64,000 nucleotides of DNA from Alphaproteobacteria bacterium MedPE-SWcel. GTDB taxonomy: Bacteria > Pseudomonadota > Alphaproteobacteria > Rhodobacterales > Rhodobacteraceae. Positions within the stretch are counted from its first letter, which is position 1, and every line of letters begins with the position of its first letter. Made by a program: the position numbers and the translations under genes. The notes below the pieces were generated by a model that saw nothing but the letters and a program-made list of their open reading frames with translations, searched no databases and was not told the DNA's origin. This document shows, one piece after another, positions 1 to 8,833 of this stretch. The stretch spans positions 38,965 to 102,964 of the forward strand of contig MPDC01000017.1 of the NCBI GenBank assembly GCA_001874255.1, in the 5' to 3' direction.

Positions 1-290
1 TGTTCTTTGGCAACCTGATCGGGCGGGGCCGAGCACACGCAAAGTCTTGGACTTTCTGCGGCGCGATGCTGATCTCTTGACCGCGCAAGTCTGAAACAGG
101 CCGACCTGCACGAACGGCATGAAAGACGCGCACCCCATAGGCTTTCCGGCTATTCATGTGGAGCGGGCTGACCCAGCCGGTGCGCAGAACATGGGCGATC
201 CTGCGCGCGTCGGTCTTGTCTATATGGTCGGTCTTGTCTGTCTTGTTGCGCATCGCTGAAAGCCGGCAAAATTCCATTGCCCATCTTCCT
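1..290 (-). pseudogene. IS110-family transposase remnant
   Basis: Reading the minus strand from about 290 downwards gives LSAMRNKTDKTD followed by DARRIAHVLRTGW. This is the conserved stretch after the DEDD catalytic region of IS110-type transposases. The match continues to about 130 and then needs a frameshift to continue (RRRKSKTLRVLG in another frame). A short in-frame duplication (DKTDHIDKTD) is also visible. The fragment has lost its N-terminus and runs off the window edge. It is best read as a decayed insertion-sequence relic next to the chromate genes. The stretch 291-520 shows nothing recognisable apart from the ribosome-binding site of the next gene. Confidence 0.7.
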
Positions 291-520
291 TGTTCAAAAC
301 CGCCCTGTGATCTCGACGGGAGCTCGACCTCTGGATCGGGGCGGCGCAAGTGCGCCTGCTAGGTTCCCATTTCCCGTTGATTTTCGAAGCAGCGAAGGGC
401 GCTCTGAAGCTTGACGGTTGCGCAATCCGGGTTTAGAAAAAACCAACAGGGGTCCGCAAGAACCCCGTGAGGCGCCAGCCCAATCTTGCATCCTTCAAAC
501 CCGTTCCAGGAGGATGCTTC

Positions 521-1339
521 ATGGCGTCATATAATGAAATCCCCGTATCAACATTGGCCCGCTTGATCGGCACGCCCGACTGCCCTGTAATTCTCGATGT
601 GCGCATTGATGAAGACTTCGATGCGGACCCACATCTGATTCCCAGCGCGCGGCGTCACCCTTTCGCAGAGGTGTCCGACCTTGCCGACGATCTTGTCGGC
701 CGTTCTGTCATCGTCTCCTGCCAGAAGGGGCTGAAGCTCAGCCAGGGGGCGGCTGCGATATTGCGGTCAGCAGGCGCGAAGGCAGAAGTCCTCGAAGGGG
801 GGCACATCGCCTGGAGAGATGCCGCGCTGCCGATGGTTGTTGCAGAAAGGATTCCGCCGACCGACACCCGCGGGCGCTCGGTCTGGGTCACCCGCCACAG
901 GCCAAAGATCGACCGGATCGCCTGCCCTTGGCTTATTCGCCGGTTCATCGATCCGCATGCGCAATTCCTGTTCGTCGCCGCATCTCAGGTCGGCAATGTC
1001 GCCGAGCGGTTCAATGCGACCCCGTTCGACATCGAAGGCGTCTTCTGGAGCCATCGCGGAGACAAATGCACCTTCGATACGATGATTGAAGAGTTTGGCA
1101 TCAGCCATGAAGCGCTTGACCGATTGGCGACTATTGTGCGCGCGGCCGACACCAACACCCATGATCTGGCTCCGGAAGCGGCAGGACTTCTTGCCGCCTC
1201 ACTGGGCCTGTCTCGCATGTACCGTGATGATCTGGCGCAACTCGACGCTGGCATGTTGCTTTATGACGCCTTCTATCGCTGGGCGCGCGATGCCATGGAT
1301 GAAGGGCACGACTGGCCTGCCACGTCGAAAAAGACATAA
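521..1339 (+). CDS. Rhodanese-ChrB C-terminal domain fusion (chromate resistance protein)
   Basis: A 272-residue cytoplasmic protein in two parts. Residues 1-110 form a rhodanese-like domain (VILDVRIDEDFD, then IVSCQKGLKLSQGAA with the catalytic-loop Cys). Residues about 120-265 match the ChrB C-terminal domain (RPKIDRIACPWLIRRFIDP, then FDTMIEEFG and DTNTHDL). The ORF opens at 467, but the ATG at 521 is chosen because AGGAGG lies just upstream. It ends 3 bp before chrA, so the two are co-transcribed. ChrB-type proteins sense chromate or help resist it; the N-terminal regulatory half of classical ChrB is replaced here by rhodanese. Whether it binds DNA or acts enzymatically cannot be told from the sequence. 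Confidence 0.85.
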   Translation: MASYNEIPVSTLARLIGTPDCPVILDVRIDEDFDADPHLIPSARRHPFAEVSDLADDLVGRSVIVSCQKGLKLSQGAAAILRSAGAKAEVLEGGHIAWRDAALPMVVAERIPPTDTRGRSVWVTRHRPKIDRIACPWLIRRFIDPHAQFLFVAASQVGNVAERFNATPFDIEGVFWSHRGDKCTFDTMIEEFGISHEALDRLATIVRAADTNTHDLAPEAAGLLAASLGLSRMYRDDLAQLDAGMLLYDAFYRWARDAMDEGHDWPATSKKT

Positions 1340-1342
1340 CTG

Positions 1343-2638
1343 ATGGCTGGTTCTGATGACGTCCGTGCCCAGACAAACCCGACGCTTGCTGAGGCGACAC
1401 GGGTCTGGTGGAAGATCGGCATTCTGTCCTTCGGCGGCCCGGCGGCGCAGATCGCGCTCATGCACAAGGAGGTCGTCGACGACCGAGGCTGGCTGTCCGA
1501 GCAGCAGTTCCTGAATGCGCTGAGCTTTTGCATGCTCCTGCCCGGCCCCGAGGCGATGCAATTGGCGACCTATTCCGGGTGGCGGTTGCATGGTACACTC
1601 GGCGGTCTGATCGCGGGGCTGCTGTTTGTCTTGCCCGGTGCCGCTGTCATCATGGTGTTGGCGACGATCTACAGCATCTATGGCGATGTCGCTCTGGTGG
1701 AGGCGCTGTTTTACGGCATCAAGGCCGCCGTTCTGGTGATCGTGCTCGAGGCACTGCTGCGCGTCGCTAAAAAGGCGCTTTCGCAGCGGCTGCATTGGCT
1801 GATCGCCGCTCTGGCCTTTGTCGGGATCTTCTTCCTGTCCCTCCCCTATCCTCTGATCGTCCTGCTGGCAGGTCTTTTGGGGTGGCTGCTGGGAACGGCT
1901 GAGAACACGGATCAACCGGCTGCCAGTATCGGGCATGTGTCAGTCGGCAAGACGGGCCTGACGATTGTCACCTGGCTGGCGATCTGGATCTTGCCGTTGC
2001 TTGTGCTCGCCGGGCTGGGCGCGCCAACCATTCTGCATGAGGTCGGCACGTTCTTCTCCACACTTGCGGTGGTGACCTTCGGCGGGGCCTATGCGGTTCT
2101 GGCCTACATGGCGCAGGATGTCGTGGTGCAGTTCGGCTGGCTGACAGCCGGCGAGATGGTGGACGCCCTTGGGCTCGCCGAAACCACGCCGGGGCCTCTT
2201 ATCCTGGTCACGCAATTCGTCGGGTTTCTCGCGGGCTTCAAGGAGGGGGGGCTACTGCTTGGCCTCAGCGCAGCGGGGGTGGCTCTTTGGGTCACCTTCG
2301 CCCCCTGCTTTCTGTGGATTTTCGCCGGTGCCCCCTACATCGAATGGATCTCGAACCAACCGAGGCTTCGAGGCGCGCTCAAGGCGATCACAGCCGCGGT
2401 GGTCGGTGTCATCCTCAATCTCTCCATCTGGTTCGCGCTGCATGTGCTGTTCTCTGACGTGAGCAGGCAAAAGCTGGGCCCGATAACGCTTTGGACAGCG
2501 GAGCTTGCAACCATCGAATGGCTCTCCCTGGCCCTGTTCCTCCTCAGCTGCGTTTTGGCCTTTCGCTTGCACTGGGGGATCACCAGGATCTTGTTGGTTG
2601 CGTCTCTTCTGGGGACCGGGTTGAGGCTGCTGATCTAG
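1343..2638 (+). CDS. chrA: Chromate transporter ChrA (CHR family)
   Basis: A 431-residue inner-membrane protein with the two homologous halves of long-chain CHR transporters. Each half opens with the family signature: SFGGPAAQIALMHKEVV with LLPGPEAMQLATY in the N-terminal half, and TFGGAYAVLAYMAQDVV with TTPGPLILVTQFVGF in the C-terminal half. About ten hydrophobic segments are visible. The family exports chromate from the cytoplasm. The length is normal and no frameshift is seen. It follows the rhodanese-ChrB gene after 3 bp and is therefore the second gene of a two-gene chromate operon lying between transposase relics. Confidence 0.92.
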   Translation: MAGSDDVRAQTNPTLAEATRVWWKIGILSFGGPAAQIALMHKEVVDDRGWLSEQQFLNALSFCMLLPGPEAMQLATYSGWRLHGTLGGLIAGLLFVLPGAAVIMVLATIYSIYGDVALVEALFYGIKAAVLVIVLEALLRVAKKALSQRLHWLIAALAFVGIFFLSLPYPLIVLLAGLLGWLLGTAENTDQPAASIGHVSVGKTGLTIVTWLAIWILPLLVLAGLGAPTILHEVGTFFSTLAVVTFGGAYAVLAYMAQDVVVQFGWLTAGEMVDALGLAETTPGPLILVTQFVGFLAGFKEGGLLLGLSAAGVALWVTFAPCFLWIFAGAPYIEWISNQPRLRGALKAITAAVVGVILNLSIWFALHVLFSDVSRQKLGPITLWTAELATIEWLSLALFLLSCVLAFRLHWGITRILLVASLLGTGLRLLI

Positions 2639-2824
2639 TGCAAGACGGTCTTGATGCGGTGTGGCCAAAATTAGAACTGTGGCTGCAACGCACATCAAAA
2701 GCAGGTGGGGTTGTCTCCGCGGTCGGCACTGGGCCGCCGCATGATGGCGCTTCGGGGGGGCGTTGTTGTAAAGCTCAGACGCCATAGGACTCACTTTGCG
2801 AATCCATGCGGTTAAACGGAATGC

Positions 2825-3084
2825 ATGAGCAAGCCACGTCCCACCCGCTATCGCACGACGAACTGGTCCAGCTACCACGGGGCGCTGCGCAAGCGTGGGT
2901 CTTTGTTGATATGGGTGGACAAGGACATCACCTGGCAGGCGCGGGCTGACGGGCGGCCCGGCCGCCGGTCGGTTTCTTCGGACGCGGCTATCCAGTTCTG
3001 TCTCTCGCTCAAAATCCTGTTCAAGCTGCCGTTGCGCCAGACCGAGGGGAGGGTAGCCAGCCTGCTCCGGTTGGCGGGGCTGCT
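2825..3084 (+). pseudogene. IS5-family transposase N-terminal remnant
   Basis: The ORF begins MSKPRPTRYRTTNW and continues with SDAAIQFCLSLKILFKLPLRQT and ASLLRLAGL. This is the N-terminal region of IS5-group (IS427-like) transposases. After LLRLAGL the family similarity stops, and the remaining reading frame to 3181 is unrelated, so the catalytic core is missing. It is a truncated insertion-sequence relic on the right flank of the chromate operon. The same family reappears, as a C-terminal end, at the right edge of the window. Confidence 0.75.
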
Positions 3085-3389
3085 TTCATCGCCATCCGCT
3101 CCTCTCCCGGCCAAGGGAAATCAAGCGGAAGTACCTAACCATAAACGAGGACGTTTCCAGGGATCACAGCAGGCGAGATAGGCCACGGCTCTGGTCAACG
3201 CGTCTGTATGAAGAGTGGTGGTGCCCGTGACAGGATCAGCAAAAAGCGGATTGTCTCCAATTTGCAGTGTTGCTAATTAGCGACCGATTGAAAACATTGT
3301 TTGAAAATCACTATTCAGAACTCTTTACATTGCTCAGGTATATTCAAATTAAACGTGCTTGAGCGGTCGCGGCTATTTTGTTTTCGTTA
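3085..3389. other. Non-coding junction, increasingly AT-rich
   Basis: No convincing gene lies here. The first 100 bp are the out-of-family tail of the IS5 relic's reading frame. From about 3240 the composition becomes clearly more AT-rich than the surroundings, consistent with a transfer junction or a promoter region for the metallo-hydrolase at 3541. Confidence 0.5.
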
Positions 3390-3432
3390 CGCTACGAAAA
3401 ATTATAAGTAGACTTTATATAATATCGTAGCG
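3390..3432 (+). promoter_or_regulatory. Inverted repeat with embedded TATAAT, putative regulated promoter
   Basis: CGCTACGA (3390-3397) is matched by its perfect reverse complement TCGTAGCG (3425-3432). The 27 bp between them are very AT-rich and contain a consensus -10 hexamer TATAAT at 3418-3423. No clear TTGACA lies 16-18 bp upstream. This arrangement fits a promoter whose -10 element is covered by a dimeric repressor, or is served by an activator. The downstream gene starts about 110 bp further on. Confidence 0.45.
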
Positions 3433-3540
3433 CTTTGTGAGCCGAAATAGGACGGCTATCCTGCTCCTACGCGTGGGAATTTTTCCGGTGCGCGATGCAT
3501 CTTCTGTGCCCGCGCCGCGCGTAAGTGGAGGAGAAACAGC

Positions 3541-4851
3541 ATGAAAAAATTAGCGTCTCTGGCCATTTTGGCCGGCTCTGTTGTTGCGACTGACGGTGTA
3601 GCTGAGATCGCAACAGAGGACATGATTGCGGCCCGGCAGCATATATTCGGTATAGAGAATGTTGATCCCGAAACCGGCGCCCTGCCTGACGACCGAGTGG
3701 TCTTCTCGTGGCTTTCGGCTTCGTCTTTTGCAGGGGCTGTGCAAGGTCGTGTATTCATGATGGACAGCTTTCTGACGCGTATGGAAATTGAACGCGGCAG
3801 AACACCTCTGACGATTTCGGACATTACAAATTTGAATCCGGAAGCGATCCTGTTGGGCCATGGCCACGGCGACCACGCCGACAATGCGGCCTATATCTCG
3901 GCCCACACGGACGCTGTCATCTACGCAACCGAAGAAACCTGTTCGACAATGGACCTAGACTTTCAGCGCATGGCGGAAGACCCGCGCATTCAAAACAACC
4001 CCGATTTTGCCTTCCCCGAGGGAGCCTCGGTGGATTGTGTGTCGGTGACAAGCTTTGGATCGGTGCCAGGTACAGAAGTGTTCAACCTTCCATTCCTGGA
4101 GCCGCAGGCCTGTGTGACGGCGTTCCGGCATCTTCACTCGAACGCTGTTGATCCGGACCCGGATTTTCCGCCAACACCGGTACAGATCATCGTAGACGAG
4201 CGTGATGCCAGCCTGTTCCCGAAAGGCGTCGCTCAATGGCCACGTCGGGCAGAGCCTGACTATCAGCCGGTCGACGATCGTCAGTTCGACAATCGTACAA
4301 CCCGCGGCGCGCCGGGTGGGCCGGAATCTCTGTTCTTCAGCTTCCTGCTGCGCGAAGATACGAACTTTTCCTTCGTGTACCACAACACGGCCGGTGCATT
4401 GAAAGAGGGCAAAGGCCGAGGCTATGATGGCACGCCGGAAGACGGTCAACGCATCATTGGCCTGCTGGAAGCTTTGGGTCCGACCGACGTGCAGCTTGGC
4501 ACGGCTGCGACCTCGAACTTTGACAACAACGGTTTGCGCGATCTGATCATGTATCAACAGGCAATCAAGCCTTCGATCTACATTCCGAACCACATCACAA
4601 CCGGTTCGCGCGCCAAAGAGGGGTCGTCTCTTTCGGTCTATGCCGGCTATGTTGACCAGCTGGATCTGATGGGAATTCCTTCTGATGAGCGTCCGCGTCT
4701 GCATTGGCTGGTTGACCCGGTCGATTACATCAAGCCGATCGTTTACACGACCGACAACCCGAATTGGGCGGATCCTGCCAAGTCCGAGATCCTCGATGGG
4801 TTCTGTAATCCGACGGGATCAGACGCTCCGACACCAGTGTCGCTGGACTGA
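3541..4851 (+). CDS. Exported metallo-beta-lactamase-fold hydrolase
   Basis: A 436-residue protein with an N-terminal Sec-type signal (MKKLASLAILAGSVVA). The metal-binding signature GHGHGDHAD lies near residues 106-114, an HxHxDH motif of the metallo-beta-lactamase superfamily, with further histidines downstream (FRHLHSN, YIPNHITTG). It probably acts in the periplasm or outside the cell. The substrate is not predictable. The start is supported by GGAGGAG just upstream. A strong 12-bp hairpin follows the stop, so it appears to be a single-gene unit. The upstream region carries an AT-rich promoter-like element. Confidence 0.75.
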   Translation: MKKLASLAILAGSVVATDGVAEIATEDMIAARQHIFGIENVDPETGALPDDRVVFSWLSASSFAGAVQGRVFMMDSFLTRMEIERGRTPLTISDITNLNPEAILLGHGHGDHADNAAYISAHTDAVIYATEETCSTMDLDFQRMAEDPRIQNNPDFAFPEGASVDCVSVTSFGSVPGTEVFNLPFLEPQACVTAFRHLHSNAVDPDPDFPPTPVQIIVDERDASLFPKGVAQWPRRAEPDYQPVDDRQFDNRTTRGAPGGPESLFFSFLLREDTNFSFVYHNTAGALKEGKGRGYDGTPEDGQRIIGLLEALGPTDVQLGTAATSNFDNNGLRDLIMYQQAIKPSIYIPNHITTGSRAKEGSSLSVYAGYVDQLDLMGIPSDERPRLHWLVDPVDYIKPIVYTTDNPNWADPAKSEILDGFCNPTGSDAPTPVSLD

Positions 4852-4866
4852 TCCGATTGCAACGAT

Positions 4867-4895
4867 GACGAAGGGCAACCAGATTGCCCTTCGTC
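4867..4895 (+). terminator. Strong hairpin after the metallo-hydrolase gene
   Basis: GACGAAGGGCAA and TTGCCCTTCGTC form a perfect 12-bp stem around a 5-base loop, 15 bp after the stop codon. There is no T-run. It is probably a terminator or 3'-end stabiliser separating this gene from the DUF3299 gene. Confidence 0.65.
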
Positions 4896-5022
4896 CACCT
4901 CTGTGATTGGCAATGGTGCGCCATCAAAAACGGCTCAGGTCTGTGGGAAATCACCGTGCTCGCTGTTTGTGTCCCCTCCGGTTTTTGCTTGATGGGAAGA
5001 GAGAGAAGGAGAGGAAAAGGCC

Positions 5023-5548
5023 AATGGGAGCGATAATCGACCGGCGTCGGTATACGCGCCGGACCTTGTTGAAAACGGCGGGTATGGCGATACTGACGCC
5101 GCTTTCGGTTCGGGCCGCGGAGGCAAGGCGCATCAAGTGGTCTGAACTGATCCCGGGCAACCTTCCTTACGCCGAAATCATCGGCAGGGGACGCATAGAT
5201 ACGGACAAGGACATCTGGGTGCCGGAGTTCGATGCGAATGGCAGCCAGTTGAACACGGATTTGGACGGGCAGCGGATAACACTCGCCGGATACATTCTGC
5301 CGTTGGAAATCGGCTCCGAGGGCGTGTCGGAGTTCGTTCTGGTGCCGTATGTCGGCGCCTGCATTCATACACCGCCACCGCCTCCGAACCAGTTGCTCTT
5401 TGTGACCTCTGTCGTGCCATGGCCGCAGGGCAATTTATGGGACGCGGTTCTGGTAACCGGGGTGCTGCAGGCACAACCGCTGGACACCGAAGTTGCGAAT
5501 ATCGGTTACCAGATGCAGGCGGAATACATTGAACCCTATCGTGCGTAA
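5023..5548 (+). CDS. Tat-exported DUF3299 protein
   Basis: A 174-residue protein. The N-terminus has a twin-arginine signal (RRRYTRRTLLKTAGMAIL), which predicts export of a folded protein to the periplasm. The remainder resembles DUF3299, with the typical GQRITLAGYILPLE and CIHTPPPPPNQ segments; in this family the CxHxPPPPxNQ region is the most conserved part and may bind a ligand or metal. The longer ORF start at 4907 is rejected because the ATG at 5023 has AAGGAGAGG upstream and gives a proper signal peptide. Function is unknown. It lies between a hairpin and an IS3 relic, so it stands alone. Confidence 0.75.
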
Positions 5549-5696
5549 GGTGTCCTCGTTGCGTACTAGATGTATTCTTGCTCAGGGTTGGGATACCCTG
5601 TGTTTGCTATGGAAGAGATCATTTCTTGACGGCAGAGCGCGTCTGGGCAACCATAATAGGGCGTCCGGGGCACCGGAGGCCCCATGACCTGCTGAC

Positions 5697-5925
5697 CTAA
5701 GCAGCCAGAATTTCCCGACATAGGAGGTTGTCCGAGACAATCGTCTTTGGCATGCCCCGATCAGCGATCACACGGTCCAGCTCACGCGCAACCCGTTGGC
5801 CCGACAATGATGTGTCCGCAACCAATACAAGGGTCTCACGGCTGATGTCATCAACAACCGCCAATAAGCGTCAACGACGTCCGCCTGTCAGTGCAACCGA
5901 CGCGAAATCTAAGTTTCAGCCTTGG
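5697..5925 (-). pseudogene. IS3-family transposase OrfB remnant
   Basis: On the minus strand the sequence reads LDFASVALTGGRR, an in-frame stop, then RLLAVVDDISRETLVLVADTSLSG and ELDRVIADRGMPKTIVSDN. This is the rve integrase core of IS3-type OrfB, including two of the acidic catalytic positions (VVDD and IVSDN). The internal TGA and the loss of both ends show it is dead. 5549-5696 has no recognisable content. The relic marks the boundary between the accessory left end and the amino-sugar operon. Confidence 0.75.
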
Positions 5926-5958
5926 TTTTGACCATCGGGCAGCACTGGCGTGCCCGCA

Positions 5959-6954
5959 TCAGTTGATCCGGATCCCGTCGGTATCAAAGAAATACGACCT
6001 CCCTGGCAAAATTCCGACCCGCCGGGTGGCGCCAACCGTGACGGTCTGTTGGCCGAAGAGACGCAAGGTGATCGGATGGCCTTGGCACGTTGCAATCACG
6101 TTGGTGTCGCCGCCCAGATGCTCGACGTGTTGTGTTGTAATTTCGAGCGGACCGTCGTTGTCAAAGAACAAATCCTCCGGTCGAACGCCGAGTGTGTTGC
6201 GATCGCCGTCTTGCAGCAGCTTTGCGGGCAGGAAATTCATTGCAGGGGATCCGAGGAAACCGGCGACAAACTGATTGGCGGGATTGTTGTATAGTTCCAT
6301 CGGGCTGCCGACTTGTTCCACGCGCCCATCGCGCAGCACGACAATCTTGTCCGCAAGGGTCATGGCCTCGGTTTGATCGTGCGTCACGTAAATCATGGTC
6401 GCACCCAACGTCTGATGGAGGTTCGCGATCTCCAGGCGGGTGTTCATGCGCAGCGCGGCATCCAGATTGGAAAGAGGTTCGTCAAAAAGGAACAGTTTCG
6501 GATGGCGCACGATCGCGCGGCCGATCGCGACCCGCTGACGCTGTCCACCGGACAATTCGGAAGGGTAGCGGTCCAGATAATCCTCAAGGCTGAGCATTCG
6601 GCTCGCTTCTGCCAGGCGCTGTTCAATGACCTGCTTGCTTTCCCTGGCCTGCTTGAGCGCCAGGGTCATGTTGTTGCGCACGTTCAGATGCGGATAGAGC
6701 GCATAGCTTTGGAAAACCATGGCGATGCCGCGTTTCGAAGGGGGGGTCTGGTTCACTTTGGTGTCGCCAATTCGCACCTCGCCCGAGGTGACGTCGTCAA
6801 GGCCGGCAATTGTGCGCAAAAGGGTCGACTTCCCACATCCGGATGGGCCGACAAAGACGACGAACTCTCCTTCTTCGACGTCGATATTGATGTCTTTCAG
6901 CACATCCACGGTCCCGAAGGATTTATGCACATTGGTAAGGGTCAGCGCCGTCAT
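5959..6954 (-). CDS. Sugar ABC transporter ATP-binding protein (UgpC/MsmK type)
   Basis: A 331-residue ATPase of the carbohydrate-importer subfamily. It has Walker A GPSGCGKST, signature LSGGQRQRVAIGRA, Walker B LFLFDEPLSNLD and the switch histidine in YVTHDQTEA. The C-terminal 100 residues form the TOBE/MalK-type regulatory domain (NTLGVRPEDLFF). The start at 6954 is preceded by GGAGG and overlaps the stop of the oxidoreductase gene as ATGA. It is the last gene of the six-gene minus operon and powers the two permeases encoded upstream. The substrate is inferred from context to be an amino sugar. Confidence 0.93.
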   Translation of the reverse strand: MTALTLTNVHKSFGTVDVLKDINIDVEEGEFVVFVGPSGCGKSTLLRTIAGLDDVTSGEVRIGDTKVNQTPPSKRGIAMVFQSYALYPHLNVRNNMTLALKQARESKQVIEQRLAEASRMLSLEDYLDRYPSELSGGQRQRVAIGRAIVRHPKLFLFDEPLSNLDAALRMNTRLEIANLHQTLGATMIYVTHDQTEAMTLADKIVVLRDGRVEQVGSPMELYNNPANQFVAGFLGSPAMNFLPAKLLQDGDRNTLGVRPEDLFFDNDGPLEITTQHVEHLGGDTNVIATCQGHPITLRLFGQQTVTVGATRRVGILPGRSYFFDTDGIRIN

Positions 6955-7985
6955 GGCAAAACCTCCTCTAACTTGATTGGGGTGCCGAGGCGGATGCTTT
7001 GATCTGCGGCCAGGCAAATCGCCAGGGATTGAACGGCGTCCCTTGCGTGGCGCGACAGGTCAATGTCCTGGGAAATGGCGCGTAGGACATAGGCCTGTTC
7101 CGCATCACAAAGGTCCTGATGGCCGGGTTCGCCCGGCAGATCTATGAGCTGATCGCCGTCTGGACGGTGCACCAATAGACCGCCGACGCGGGTATGACCG
7201 TCCACGTCGGAGGATGCGGATTTGGCGTCTTCGGAGATGGAGACGGAGCCATTGGGAGTGATCACATCTTTGACGAAAAAGGCGGTCTCGGACATCATGG
7301 GCCCCCAGCCGGCCTCATACCATCCCACGGATCCGTCGTCGAAAGTCACCTGGAATTGGCCGTAGTTATACATGTCTGAGGCGATTTCGTCGGTGAGCCG
7401 AAGGCCGATCCCATTGACCACGACGGGCTTTGCATCCGTGATCTGACACCACACATCGACGTAGTGGACGCCGCAATCGACAATGGGCGAGGTCGTTTGC
7501 ATCAGTGCCTTGTGCGTTTCCCACTCCGGCCCGCGGCTTTGCTGGTTCAGGTTCATGCGAAACACATACGGCCCACCAAGCGCCCTGGCTTCTGTGATCA
7601 ACCGCGCCCAGGACGGGTGATGGCGCAGGATATAGCCGACGACCAATTTCCGGCCCGTTGCCCTGGCACAAGCGGTGACCCGGCATGCATCTTCCACGGT
7701 GGTGGCCAGGGGTTTTTCGACAAAGACATGGGCGCCTGCTTCCATCGCGGCTATTGCATAGGGCGCGTGACTGTCGGAGTAGGTTGCAATGACCACAAGG
7801 TCAGGCTGCGTATTTGTCAGGGCGGAGTGGAAATCCGTAAACAGCGGGTACTGTGTCAGCTCAGGGTGCTCCACCGTGCCGGAGCGGTTCACAAGCCCGA
7901 CGATTTCGGCCTCCGGGTTTGTGTGATGAGCCAGCGCGTGGCTCAGCCCCATGTTTCCCAACCCTGCAATGAGGACCCGGATCAT
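6951..7985 (-). CDS. Gfo/Idh/MocA-family NAD(P)-dependent oxidoreductase
   Basis: A 344-residue protein beginning MIRVLIAGLGNMGLSHA, a Rossmann nucleotide-binding motif, with the family EKPLATT motif near residue 90 and an alpha/beta C-terminal substrate domain (PIVDCGVHYVDVW, with the usual catalytic-type histidine). The start at 7985 overlaps the upstream permease stop as ATGA; the longer ORF to 8180 lies inside the permease gene. Members oxidise or epimerise sugar hydroxyls. In this operon it may modify an imported amino sugar before or after phosphorylation. No known MurQ/NagA route requires it, so its reaction is an open question. Confidence 0.88.
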   Translation of the reverse strand: MIRVLIAGLGNMGLSHALAHHTNPEAEIVGLVNRSGTVEHPELTQYPLFTDFHSALTNTQPDLVVIATYSDSHAPYAIAAMEAGAHVFVEKPLATTVEDACRVTACARATGRKLVVGYILRHHPSWARLITEARALGGPYVFRMNLNQQSRGPEWETHKALMQTTSPIVDCGVHYVDVWCQITDAKPVVVNGIGLRLTDEIASDMYNYGQFQVTFDDGSVGWYEAGWGPMMSETAFFVKDVITPNGSVSISEDAKSASSDVDGHTRVGGLLVHRPDGDQLIDLPGEPGHQDLCDAEQAYVLRAISQDIDLSRHARDAVQSLAICLAADQSIRLGTPIKLEEVLP

Positions 7986-8821
7986 TTGACGGCTCCCGAG
8001 GTTATGCCACGGATCAGTTGGCGCGAGAAAATGACATAGAGGATCAAGACCGGCAGGATCGCCATCGACAGTGCAGACAGGACGGCATTCCAATCGGTCA
8101 CGAACTGGCCGATGAAGACCTGGCTGCCCAGCGTCAGCGTTTTGGTTTCCTCGGCAGGGGCGAGAATCAGCGGGAACCATAGATCATTCCAGATCGGGAT
8201 CATGTTGAACACCGCGACCGTCGCCATGGCCGGGCGCACCAATGGCAGCACCAGTTTGAAAAATATGGCATATTCGCTCAGACCGTCGATGCGTCCTGCA
8301 TTTTTCAGATCGTCGCTCACTTGCCGCATGAATTCGCTGAGGATGAAAACGGCCAGCGGCAGGCCTTGCGCGGTATAGACCAGAATGAGCGCCCAGAGCG
8401 TATTCACAAGACCCGTCGCGACCATCATTTCAAGGATTGCCACGGTGCCGATGCGGATCGGGATCATGATGCCCAGCGCAAGGTACAGCCCCATCAGCAT
8501 ATTGCCGCGAAAACGATACTCGCTGAGGGCAAAGGCAGCCATTGCGCCAAGCAGCAGGATCAAGGTCAGCGATCCGACAGTCACAATGAATGAGTTCTGA
8601 AAGTAGAGAAAGAAATCGCCCTGCTTCATCACCGTCTGGTATCCGACCAGCGAGAAACTCTCGGCGTCCGGCAGCGCCAGAGGCTCGCGAAAGATCTTCT
8701 TTCGACTCTTGAAGCTGTTGATCAGGATGACGAAGACGGGGAACAGCGCAATCAACGTATAGAGGATCAGCGCGCCATGCATCAGGGCTGCATTGATGGG
8801 GTTTGAACGTGCGGAATTCAT
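7982..8821 (-). CDS. Carbohydrate ABC transporter permease (MalG/UgpE type)
   Basis: A 279-residue inner-membrane protein with about six hydrophobic segments (the first at LMHGALILYTLIALFPVFVI). The ATPase-contact EAA loop reads NAGRIDGLSEYAIFFKLVLP near residue 190. Length and motif order fit the second permease of CUT1 sugar importers. It starts 12 bp after the stop of the partner permease and overlaps the oxidoreductase by ATGA. Confidence 0.92.
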   Translation of the reverse strand: MNSARSNPINAALMHGALILYTLIALFPVFVILINSFKSRKKIFREPLALPDAESFSLVGYQTVMKQGDFFLYFQNSFIVTVGSLTLILLLGAMAAFALSEYRFRGNMLMGLYLALGIMIPIRIGTVAILEMMVATGLVNTLWALILVYTAQGLPLAVFILSEFMRQVSDDLKNAGRIDGLSEYAIFFKLVLPLVRPAMATVAVFNMIPIWNDLWFPLILAPAEETKTLTLGSQVFIGQFVTDWNAVLSALSMAILPVLILYVIFSRQLIRGITSGAVK

Positions 8822-8833
8822 CTCGTGCCTCCG

